A DNA stretch of 5,151 bases, from the NCBI GenBank assembly GCA_015491615.1, contig WFVN01000242.1:1-5151 (forward strand). Direction: 5' to 3'. Position 1 is the stretch's first letter. Each line of letters begins with the position of its first letter. The notes under the pieces were generated by a model. That model made no database searches. It had not been told where the DNA came from and saw only the letters and a program-made list of their open reading frames with translations. This stretch comes from Gammaproteobacteria bacterium (GTDB lineage Bacteria > Pseudomonadota > Gammaproteobacteria > S012-40). The translations under genes and the position numbers were made by a program. Below are positions 1-5,151 of this stretch, in pieces.

Positions 1-103
1 CCGGGCCGGTGTTGGTGGCCGCCCGGCCTTTGCCTCGGGGGGCGCGGCTCACCGCGGGCGACTTCCAACGGGAGCTGCGCGACCTCTCGCGCCTGGCCCA
101 GGA
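1..103. repeat. Left arm of a 103-bp inverted repeat (fold-back copy of part of flgA)
   Basis: This stretch is the reverse complement of 127-229: position i pairs with position 230-i. Only two of 103 pairs fail, 47/183 and 97/133. The match runs right to base 1, so the arm may continue outside the window. Read on the + strand it encodes an internal FlgA piece (VLVAARPLPRGARLTAGDF and onward) that is also encoded on the - strand by the right arm. It carries no gene of its own. The likeliest origin is a template-switch or assembly chimera near a contig end; a true inverted duplication is the alternative. Confidence 0.95.
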
Positions 104-545
104 GGTGCTCGGGGTCGGTAAGGTAATCCTGGCCCAGGCGCGAGAGGTCGCGCAGCTCCCGTTGGAAGTCGCCCGCGGTGAGTCGCGCCCCCCGAGGCAA
201 AGGCCGGGCGGCCACCAACACCGGCCCGGTGACGCGCACCTGCGCGGGCACGTACACCGTCCAGGGCTTGGGGGCACGACAGCGCAGGCCGACGCTGGTG
301 CGACCGACGGCACGATGACCAGTGGGGAAGAAGGGGCGCGGCGTCTCGGCGCATGGGGCCAGGCGCAGGCGCCGGTCCAGAGGTGGGACCTCGATGGCCA
401 CCTCCAATTCTGGCCCCCGAGGAGCGCGTGCGGCGAGAAAGTCGACCACCTGCCGGCGCAACGTCTCCAAGTCGCTGATCGCGGGAGTCGGCCAGACCGG
501 TGGGGCAAGGAGGATGAGAAGGCTGGCAATGGCGATGCGGTTCAT
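93..545 (-). CDS. flgA: FlgA, flagellar P-ring assembly chaperone, 3' end missing
   Basis: FlgA is a periplasmic chaperone that helps FlgI assemble into the P ring around the flagellar rod. The ATG at 545 opens a 151-residue authentic stretch. It has a Sec signal peptide (MNRIAIASLLILLAPPVWP; hydrophobic core about residues 4-16), then the family pattern LDRRLRLAPC (56-65), a second Cys in VGLRCRAPKPWTVYVPAQV (85-103), and a SAF-like part with VLVAARPLPRGARLTAGDF (109-127) and DLSRL...YLTDPEHLLGQ (133-151). FlgA proteins are usually about 220-250 residues, so roughly the last third is absent. After Gln151 the frame stays open to base 3 but reads the fold-back copy and no longer resembles FlgA. 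No clear ribosome binding site precedes the ATG; it was chosen because it places the signal peptide at the N-terminus. Divergent from cheV, as in Pseudomonas and Vibrio clusters. Confidence 0.85.
127..229. repeat. Right arm of the 103-bp inverted repeat (within authentic flgA)
   Basis: This is the partner of the arm at 1-103, separated from it by a 23-nt loop (104-126). It lies inside the reading frame of flgA and gives a normal FlgA family sequence there, so I take it as the original copy and the left arm as the derived one. The loop also reads as normal FlgA (residues TDPEHL and neighbours), which places the turn-around at the loop's left edge, near 92-103. Confidence 0.95.
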
Positions 546-577
546 GTCCGGCCATTTTGCAACGCCTATGCCGGACA
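545..577. repeat. 8-bp dyad at the flgA start, possible operator
   Basis: TGTCCGGC (545-552) and GCCGGACA (570-577) are perfect inverted repeats separated by 17 nt. The dyad overlaps the flgA start codon and encloses the weak sigma-54-like site, and it sits just upstream of the sigma-28 promoter for cheV. It could be a binding site for a regulator of the divergent pair, or RNA structure. In GC-rich DNA an 8-bp dyad can also occur by chance. Confidence 0.3.
558..574 (-). promoter_or_regulatory. Weak sigma-54-like promoter facing flgA
   Basis: On the - strand this reads CCGGCATAGGCGTTGCA. It has the invariant GG and GC dinucleotides at the correct 12-nt separation, the full GGCA and TTGC cores, and mismatches to YTGGCACGRNNNTTGCW at three positions. 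With C at -12, the start site would be near 547, only about two bases before the flgA ATG. That implies an almost leaderless mRNA, consistent with the lack of a ribosome binding site but unusual. Tentative. Confidence 0.3.
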
Positions 578-583
578 CTGGTT

Positions 584-610
584 TACAGTTTTTCGTGTCC
601 CGTCCGATAG
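584..610 (+). promoter_or_regulatory. Sigma-28 (FliA) type promoter for cheV-cheR
   Basis: TACAGTTT (584-591) and TCCGATAG (603-610) match the FliA consensus TAAAGTTT and GCCGATAA at 7/8 and 6/8 bases with exactly the standard 11-nt spacer. The predicted start site is around 617, giving a leader of about 25 nt to the cheV ATG at 642. FliA-dependent control fits a chemotaxis pair, since late flagellar and chemotaxis genes are classic FliA targets. Confidence 0.75.
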
Positions 611-641
611 GGCGCAGGACGCACCGAAGGGAACGAACGCC

Positions 642-1607
642 ATGAGCCAGTTGCTCAAGGAAGTGGATCTGCGCACCCGCATGGTGGGGCACAACCGCCT
701 GGAACTGTTGTTGTTCCGTCTCGACGGTCCCCAGCGCTATGGCATCAACGTCTTCAAAGTGCGGGAGGTGGTGGGCTGCCCGCCCCTGGTCACCTTCCCC
801 GGCGCCCATCCGCACGTGCGGGGAGTGGCGGTGGTGCGCGGCCAGGCCATCACCGTCATCGACTTGGCGCGCGCCATCGGCCGGGCGCCGATCCCCGATC
901 CCGCCCGGGCGGATCTCATCGTCTGCGAGTACAACCGCACCGTGCAAGGCTTTCTGGTGAAGGCGGTGGATCGCATCGTCAACATGCAGTGGGAGGACGT
1001 GCGGCAACCACCGGCCGCCGTGGGGGCGGATCATTACCTCACTGCCGTCACCGACATCGACGGCGAGTTGGTGGAGGTGCTGGATGTGGAGAAAGTCCTC
1101 TACGAAGTGACCGGTGTCTCCTTCGACGAGGACGACGTGGCGGCGGGCGAGGACCTGGGGGTGCACGTCCTGGTGGCGGACGACTCGTCGGTGGCCCGCA
1201 ACCAGATCACCCGCGTCCTCAAGGAGCGGGGGGCCGCCTACACCGCCGTCAACAATGGCCGCATCGCCCTGGAGACCCTGCAGTGCTGGGCGGACGAGAG
1301 TGATCCGCGCCTGGCCAACCTGGCGCTCGTCATCTCGGACGTGGAAATGCCGGAGATGGACGGCTACACCTTGGTGCGGCACATCCGCGAGGATGAGCGC
1401 CTCAAGCATTTGTTCATCCTCTTGCACACCTCTTTGAGCGGGGTCTTCGACTCCAGTCTGTTGGAGACGGTGGCGGCGGACGCCTTCCTCTCCAAGTTCG
1501 ACACCGAAGAACTGGTGGAGACTATCTGGCGGCAGATAAGGCGTTTCAGGGGGTTGCCGGAGGAGGGCGAGGGAGAACACGGAATCCGACATGCTCAAGC
1601 GAAATGA
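642..1607 (+). CDS. cheV: CheV, CheW-receiver chemotaxis coupling protein
   Basis: CheV links chemoreceptors to the kinase CheA in the cytoplasm, and its receiver domain can be phosphorylated by CheA, which is thought to aid adaptation. The 321-residue protein has an N-terminal CheW-like domain (about 15-160; YGINVFKVREVV, VRGVAVVRG, VIDLARAIG) and a C-terminal REC domain (about 174-300). The REC residues are all present: acidic pair D180-D181, phospho-acceptor D233 in ISDVEMPEMDG, T263, and K285 in LSKF. Start: ATG at 642 gives a normal CheV N-terminus (MSQLLKEVD) and is preceded by AAGGGAA (627-633) about 8 nt upstream. The frame is open upstream to a GTG at 9, but that part is antisense to flgA and lies partly before the promoter, so it is not coding. 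Overlaps cheR by 17 nt. Confidence 0.95.
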   Translation: MSQLLKEVDLRTRMVGHNRLELLLFRLDGPQRYGINVFKVREVVGCPPLVTFPGAHPHVRGVAVVRGQAITVIDLARAIGRAPIPDPARADLIVCEYNRTVQGFLVKAVDRIVNMQWEDVRQPPAAVGADHYLTAVTDIDGELVEVLDVEKVLYEVTGVSFDEDDVAAGEDLGVHVLVADDSSVARNQITRVLKERGAAYTAVNNGRIALETLQCWADESDPRLANLALVISDVEMPEMDGYTLVRHIREDERLKHLFILLHTSLSGVFDSSLLETVAADAFLSKFDTEELVETIWRQIRRFRGLPEEGEGEHGIRHAQAK

Positions 1608-2472
1608 TCATCGACCGCCTCCCCCTAGCACGGGCGGGGGCATCAGCGCCGAAGGTTACCGGCGCCTGACCCACTTCCTGGAAAAGCAGTGCGGCATCGT
1701 TCTCGGGGACAACAAGCAGTACCTGGTCTCCAGCCGTTTGCGTCGCCTCCTGGGGGAGTTCGGTCTACCCGACCTGGATGCCCTGGCGCGTCAAGTGGAC
1801 GGCCCCGGCCAGCAAGATCTTAAGTTGCGGGTGGTGGACGCCATGACCACCAACGAAACCCTCTGGTTTCGCGACGGCGGCCCTTATCGCCTGCTCCAGG
1901 AACACATCCTTCCCGAATTGGAAAAGCGCCGCCTGCCTGCCATCAAGATCTGGTCGGCGGCTTGCTCCACCGGCCAGGAACCTTACTCCATCAGCATGGT
2001 GGTGGAGGAGTACAAAGCCCGCCATCCGGGTTCGCGCCTGGGGGACGTGCGCATCACCGCCACCGACATTTCTCCCACCGCCCTCGCCCAGGCGCGCGCC
2101 GGGGTGTACGACGAGGCGGCCTTGGGGCGGGGTGTCACTCCGGAGATCCGCGACAAGTATTTCCAGCCCCAGGACGGCCTGTGGGCGGTCAAGCCCAGGA
2201 TCAAGGCGCGGGTGCAATTCATGGCCTTGAACCTGAAGGACAGTTTCGCCCGCCTCGGCAAATTTCAGGTCATCTTTTGCCGCAACGTCCTCATCTATTT
2301 TTCTCCCCAGCTCAAGGGGGACATCCTCGACCGTATGGCCGATGCCCTCGCCTCGCCCGGATACCTGGTCCTGGGCAGTTCCGAGACTCCCAACAATTAC
2401 TCCGACCGCTATCGCATGGTGCGCACGCGCCACGGCGTCTTCTACCGTCCCAAGGACCATCCCGACGACTGA
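1591..2472 (+). CDS. cheR: CheR, chemoreceptor glutamate O-methyltransferase
   Basis: CheR transfers methyl groups from S-adenosylmethionine to glutamates of methyl-accepting chemotaxis proteins, setting receptor sensitivity. The 293-residue product has an N-terminal helical domain (about 20-85; KQYLVSSRLRRLL), the TTNETLWFR motif (86-94), the SAM-binding loop SAACSTGQEPYS (122-133), the ATDIS strand with D159 for the ribose (157-161), and FCRNVLIYF (229-237) in the catalytic half. Closest in style to Pseudomonas CheR1. The first 18 residues are a proline- and glycine-rich extension (RPPPPSTGGG) beyond the usual start, but no better in-frame ATG or GTG is visible before residue 85. The start lies inside the cheV end, with GGAA six nt upstream, so translation is probably coupled to cheV. 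Confidence 0.95.
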   Translation: MLKRNDHRPPPPSTGGGISAEGYRRLTHFLEKQCGIVLGDNKQYLVSSRLRRLLGEFGLPDLDALARQVDGPGQQDLKLRVVDAMTTNETLWFRDGGPYRLLQEHILPELEKRRLPAIKIWSAACSTGQEPYSISMVVEEYKARHPGSRLGDVRITATDISPTALAQARAGVYDEAALGRGVTPEIRDKYFQPQDGLWAVKPRIKARVQFMALNLKDSFARLGKFQVIFCRNVLIYFSPQLKGDILDRMADALASPGYLVLGSSETPNNYSDRYRMVRTRHGVFYRPKDHPDD

Positions 2473-2478
2473 GCGGCA

Positions 2479-2494
2479 TGGCACGTCCGTTGCT
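2479..2494 (+). promoter_or_regulatory. Sigma-54 (RpoN) promoter for the flgB operon
   Basis: TGGCACGTCCGTTGCT contains the full TGGCAC and TTGC elements with the required 5-nt spacing; the -24 GG is at 2480-2481 and the -12 GC at 2492-2493. It starts 7 nt after the cheR stop codon. Counting C2493 as -12 puts the start site at 2505, 20 nt before the flgB ATG. RpoN with an activator of the FleQ/FlrC type drives hook-basal-body genes in Pseudomonas and Vibrio, so this is the expected promoter for flgBCDE. Activator binding sites were not identified. Confidence 0.85.
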
Positions 2495-2517
2495 TCGCAT
2501 CCCCGCGAAGCCACGGA
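2486..2517 (+). promoter_or_regulatory. Hairpin over the flgB promoter -12 region and ribosome binding site
   Basis: TCCGTTGCTTCGC (2486-2498) and GCGAAGCCACGGA (2505-2517) pair at 12 of 13 positions around a 6-nt loop (ATCCCC); the only mismatch is 2491/2512. The 5' arm contains the sigma-54 -12 element. The 3' arm begins at the predicted start site 2505 and ends within GGAG (2515-2518), the flgB ribosome binding site. No T-tract follows, so it is not a typical intrinsic terminator. In RNA reading through from cheR it would mask the flgB site; in RNA started at 2505 the 5' arm is absent. Confidence 0.6.
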
Positions 2518-2524
2518 GACAACC

Positions 2525-2932
2525 ATGCGATTCGACCTGGACAAGATCGTCGGAGTGTACGAACAGGCCCTCTACCTGAGGGCGCGGCGCAACGAGGTCC
2601 TGGTGGCCAATCTGGCCAATGCCGACACGCCCAACTACAAGGCCCGGGACATCGATTTTCGCACCGTGATGCGGCAGGTGGTCGGCCAGGGTGGGCCCCA
2701 GCGCCTGACCGTCACCCGCCCCGGGCACATCCAGCCGGGCGGTAGGGACGCGCGCAGCGCCGAGCTCCTCTATCGCCAACCCCTGCAACCCTCGCTCGAC
2801 GGCAACACCGTGGACGCCCAGGTGGAGAAGGCCAAATTCACCGAAAACGCCGTCCGTTACCAGGCCACCTTGCAGTTCCTGGGTGGTAAGTTCAAATCGC
2901 TCGTCAACGCCATCAAGGGAGGAGGCCGCTGA
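2525..2932 (+). CDS. flgB: FlgB, flagellar proximal rod protein
   Basis: FlgB is a rod subunit at the base of the flagellar axle, exported by the flagellar type III system rather than by Sec. The 135-residue protein has the expected family length, the rod N-terminal signature VANLANADTPNYKARDIDF (residues 28-46), and a C-terminal helical segment (about 98-128) that packs in the rod, as is usual for axial proteins. GGAG at 2515-2518 is 6 nt before the ATG and lies partly in the hairpin described separately. First gene after the sigma-54 promoter; its TGA shares one base with the flgC ATG. Confidence 0.97.
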   Translation: MRFDLDKIVGVYEQALYLRARRNEVLVANLANADTPNYKARDIDFRTVMRQVVGQGGPQRLTVTRPGHIQPGGRDARSAELLYRQPLQPSLDGNTVDAQVEKAKFTENAVRYQATLQFLGGKFKSLVNAIKGGGR

Positions 2933-3342
2933 TGTCCTCTTTGCTGCGAGTCTTCGACGTCGCCGGATCAGGCATGCTGGCCCAGTCCGTGCGCCTCAAC
3001 GTGACCACCTCCAACCTGGCCAACGCGGAGACGGTGAGTTCTTCCATCGAACGGACCTACCGCGCCCGTCAGCCCGTCTTCGCCACCCTCCTCATGGGCG
3101 GTGACGAGGCCGCCGCCGGCGTGCGCGTGCGCGCCATCGTCGAGAGCCAGGCGGAATTGCGCAAGCGCTACGAGCCCGACCATCCCCTGGCCGACGAACA
3201 GGGTTACATCCATTTGCCCAACGTCAACGTGGTGGAGGAGATGGCCAACATGATCTCCGCCTCGCGCAGCTACCAGAACAACGTCGAGGCGATGAACACC
3301 ACCAAGCAGATGCTCATGGCCACCCTGCGTCTGGGCCAGTGA
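2932..3342 (+). CDS. flgC: FlgC, flagellar proximal rod protein
   Basis: FlgC is a proximal rod subunit that works with FlgB, FlgF and FlgG to connect the basal body to the hook. The 136-residue protein begins with FDVAGSGMLAQSVRLNV and TSNLANAETV (rod signature, residues about 8-35). It ends with the family-typical segment PNVNVVEEMANMI (97-109) and SASRSYQNNVEAMNTTKQM (110-128). The ATG overlaps the flgB stop (TGATG), and GGGAGGAGG (2917-2925) is a strong ribosome binding site just upstream, inside the flgB end, so the two genes are translationally coupled. Confidence 0.97.
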   Translation: MSSLLRVFDVAGSGMLAQSVRLNVTTSNLANAETVSSSIERTYRARQPVFATLLMGGDEAAAGVRVRAIVESQAELRKRYEPDHPLADEQGYIHLPNVNVVEEMANMISASRSYQNNVEAMNTTKQMLMATLRLGQ

Positions 3343-3368
3343 GCGTGGATACCTGAGGGAGCCTGACC

Positions 3369-4055
3369 ATGGCCGACAGAATCGACAACGACTCCTTGTT
3401 CTCGCAGCTGGGCATCCAGGAAAAGCAGCAGCAGGAGAACGGCAAGCGCACCACCCTGGGGCAGGAAGAGTTCTTCCGCCTGATGATCGCCCAGATGCGC
3501 AACCAGAGCCCCCTGAATCCCATGGACAACAGCAAGTTCCTGGGCGAGCTGGCCCAGTTCAGCAACCTGGCCAGCCAACAGGAGACACAGAAGACCATCG
3601 AGCGCCTGGCCGATTCCCTCATCTCCAGCCAGGCCCTGCAGGCCTCGTCCCTGGTGGGGCGCTTCGTCCTCGTCCCCGGCGACACCGCTTACCTACCGGA
3701 CGGGGAGGGCCGCTTCCTCGGTGGCGCGGTGGAGCTGGACACCCCCACCGACGAGTTGGCGGTGGACATCTACGACGCCTCCGGCCAATGGGTGAAGCGC
3801 CTGGCCCTGGGGGGGCAGAGCGCCGGCACCGTACGCTTCACCTGGGACGGCACCGGCATGGACGGCAACCCCTTGCCGGCCGGTGATTACCGCATCGTCG
3901 CCAATGTCCGTGTGGACGGTGAGATGCAAGCCCAGAACACACTGGTGGTGGGGCCGGTGGAGAGCGTGACCCTGGGTCGCAACGGTCAGCGCAGCCAGGT
4001 GAACGTCGCCGGACTCGGCCCGGTGGACATCAACGACGTGCGCGAGATCCTCTGA
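3369..4055 (+). CDS. flgD: FlgD, hook cap / hook assembly scaffold protein
   Basis: FlgD caps the growing hook and guides FlgE assembly, and is discarded when the hook is complete. The 228-residue protein has the conserved N-terminal region FFRLMIAQMRNQSPLNPMDN (35-54), followed by FLGELAQFS (57-65). A Gln-rich start (QEKQQQEN) precedes it. The C-terminal half is the FlgD tudor/Ig-like domain, marked by LVGRFV (95-100) and WDG...GNPLPAGDYRI (159-176). The ribosome binding site AGGGAG (3356-3361) is 7 nt before the ATG. A 26-nt gap separates it from flgC, with no terminator or promoter seen, so it belongs to the same operon. Confidence 0.97.
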   Translation: MADRIDNDSLFSQLGIQEKQQQENGKRTTLGQEEFFRLMIAQMRNQSPLNPMDNSKFLGELAQFSNLASQQETQKTIERLADSLISSQALQASSLVGRFVLVPGDTAYLPDGEGRFLGGAVELDTPTDELAVDIYDASGQWVKRLALGGQSAGTVRFTWDGTGMDGNPLPAGDYRIVANVRVDGEMQAQNTLVVGPVESVTLGRNGQRSQVNVAGLGPVDINDVREIL

Positions 4056-4091
4056 TCTGCACACCGACGAAAGAAGCAGAAGGAGAGCACC

Positions 4092-5151
4092 ATGCCTTTT
4101 CGTATCGCCCTGAGCGGCCTGCATGCCGCATCCGCCGATCTGAAAGTGACCGGCAACAACATCGCCAATGCCGCCACCACCGGCTTCAAGGCTTCGCGGG
4201 CGGAATTCGTGGACGTCTATGCCGCCGCCTACGGGGCCATCACCCAGATCACGAACGGCTCCGGGGTGCGCACGGCCAACATCCGCCAGATCTTCGCCCA
4301 GGGCAACATCGAATACACCGACAACTCCACCGACCTGGCCATCACCGGTCAGGGTTTCTTCATCGTCGAAGACGAAAAGGGTCGCTACCTCACCCGCAAC
4401 GGCACCTTCGGCCTGGACCGGGACGGCTACGTGATCAACACCACCGGCCAGACCCTGCAGGTATTCCCGCCGGTGACGGTGGGCACCACTACCACCTTCA
4501 ACACCGGCACCCTCACCGATCTGCGCCTGGAGAACACCATCGGCGCCCCGGTGGCCACCTCGCAGGTGGAAGTGAACGTCAACGTGGATGCCGACCTCAC
4601 CCCCTTCACCATCGCCGCGGGTAACCTCCACGACGTGACCACCTCGCCCTTCGACCCCACCGATCCGACCACTTACAACCATGTCACCGCCACCACCGTG
4701 TACGATTCCCTGGGGGCGCCGCACGTGGTGTCCATGTACTACCGCAAAGTCTCCGACGGGACGGTCAACAACGCCTGGCAGATGTTTCTGTATCTGGACG
4801 GTAGCCCTGTCAATCCCTCCGACGACGGCACCGCCACCGGCGGTTCCTCCCCCAATCCCGCGGCGGTGTTGGAATTCAATCCCGACGGCACCCTCGCCCA
4901 GACCCGCTACGTGGACGGCGGCGGTACCAGTGTGGTGAGCACCACCCCAGAGCAAATCGTCTATCCCCCGATCAATCTCACCACCGGTGCCGACCCCTTG
5001 CAGCTCACCTTCGATCTGGGCGACACCACCCAGTACGGGTCCGAGTTCGCCGTCAACACCCTCTCCCAGAACGGATTCACCACCGGCCGTCTGACCGGCT
5101 TCGACGTGGAGGAGAACGGCGTCGTCTACGCCCGTTACACCAACGGCAACG
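4092..5151 (+). CDS. flgE: FlgE, flagellar hook protein, 3' end outside the window
   Basis: FlgE is the subunit of the hook, the universal joint between rod and filament, exported by the flagellar type III system. The visible 353 codons start MPFRIALSGLHAASADL and contain the axial-protein signature VTGNNIANAATTGFKASRAEF (residues 19-39, split across the D0/Dc region). They continue with ATITGQGFF-type sequence (LAITGQGFFIV, 82-92) and GRYLTRNGTFGLDRDGYV (96-113). A Thr-rich surface domain follows, then FEVEENG-type sequence (FDVEENGVVYARYTNGN) at the right edge, which precedes the D1/D0 return in homologs. The ATG has AAGGAG (4080-4085) 6 nt upstream. A 36-nt gap after flgD has no promoter or terminator, so it is in the flgB operon. 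No stop before base 5151; the C-terminal part lies beyond. Confidence 0.96.
   Translation, partial: MPFRIALSGLHAASADLKVTGNNIANAATTGFKASRAEFVDVYAAAYGAITQITNGSGVRTANIRQIFAQGNIEYTDNSTDLAITGQGFFIVEDEKGRYLTRNGTFGLDRDGYVINTTGQTLQVFPPVTVGTTTTFNTGTLTDLRLENTIGAPVATSQVEVNVNVDADLTPFTIAAGNLHDVTTSPFDPTDPTTYNHVTATTVYDSLGAPHVVSMYYRKVSDGTVNNAWQMFLYLDGSPVNPSDDGTATGGSSPNPAAVLEFNPDGTLAQTRYVDGGGTSVVSTTPEQIVYPPINLTTGADPLQLTFDLGDTTQYGSEFAVNTLSQNGFTTGRLTGFDVEENGVVYARYTNGN

Noticed and set aside
1..229. Inverted repeat as transposon ends or an attachment site
   Set aside because: Both arms encode the same internal flgA segment, the loop is only 23 nt, and there is no transposase or target duplication.
49..555. 168-codon - strand ORF starting at 555
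   Set aside because: It overlaps flgA in another frame, shows no signal peptide or family motif, and is a high-GC shadow; the frame starting at 545 reads clear FlgA.
546..560. Sigma-54 promoter on the + strand near TGTCCGGCCATTTTGC
   Set aside because: The GG and GC dinucleotides are separated by 7 nt instead of 10, and the -24 element does not match.
9..641. Extra N-terminal domain fused to CheV
   Set aside because: This part is a fold-back copy of flgA followed by antisense of flgA, and the cheV promoter and ribosome binding site lie inside it.
2486..2517. Rho-independent terminator after cheR
   Set aside because: No T-tract follows the stem; the next bases run through GGAGACAACC to the flgB start codon.
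1765..2544. 259-codon - strand ORF opposite cheR
   Set aside because: Antisense to a well-supported CheR, with no motif and no plausible promoter seen.
3693..4955. 420-codon - strand ORF opposite flgD and flgE
   Set aside because: It is antisense to two clearly recognised genes, has a low-complexity Gly/Val/His composition typical of high-GC shadows, and has no recognisable domain.

Overview
This GC-rich window is part of a chemotaxis and flagellar gene cluster. Its layout, flgA divergent from cheV-cheR-flgB-flgC-flgD-flgE, is the one known from polarly flagellated Gammaproteobacteria such as Pseudomonas and Vibrio. CheR and CheV also resemble the Pseudomonas-type proteins. The sequence alone does not fix a genus.

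Layout: (a) Positions 1-229 form a near-perfect inverted repeat with arms 1-103 and 127-229 and a 23-nt loop. It interrupts flgA, which runs leftward from 545. Reading flgA, the true gene can be followed to about position 93-104; the sequence then turns back on itself, so the last third or so of FlgA, and the flgM/flgN genes often found beyond it, are not seen. This is probably a fold-back chimera from sequencing or assembly, though a real inverted duplication is possible. (b) Positions 546-641 are a divergent control region with a good sigma-28 (FliA-type) promoter facing cheV and a weaker sigma-54-like site plus a dyad facing flgA. (c) cheV (642-1607) and cheR (1591-2472) overlap by 17 nt. 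(d) The 52-nt gap between cheR and flgB holds a sigma-54 promoter matching all core consensus bases, and a 13-bp hairpin that spans its -12 element, predicted start site and the flgB ribosome binding site. (e) flgB, flgC and flgD are complete rod and hook-cap genes. flgE (hook) starts at 4092 and runs off the right edge.

How the genes work together: FlgB and FlgC build the proximal rod, FlgA helps FlgI form the P ring around the rod, FlgD caps the growing hook and FlgE is the hook subunit. CheR methylates chemoreceptors and CheV couples receptors to the CheA kinase with a phosphorylatable receiver domain. The promoters suggest two tiers: sigma-54 for hook-basal-body genes and sigma-28 for the chemotaxis pair.

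The genes are ordinary family members. The most interesting signal is the hairpin before flgB. Read-through RNA from cheVR would fold and hide the flgB ribosome binding site, while RNA started at the sigma-54 promoter would begin exactly at the 3' arm and leave the site free.
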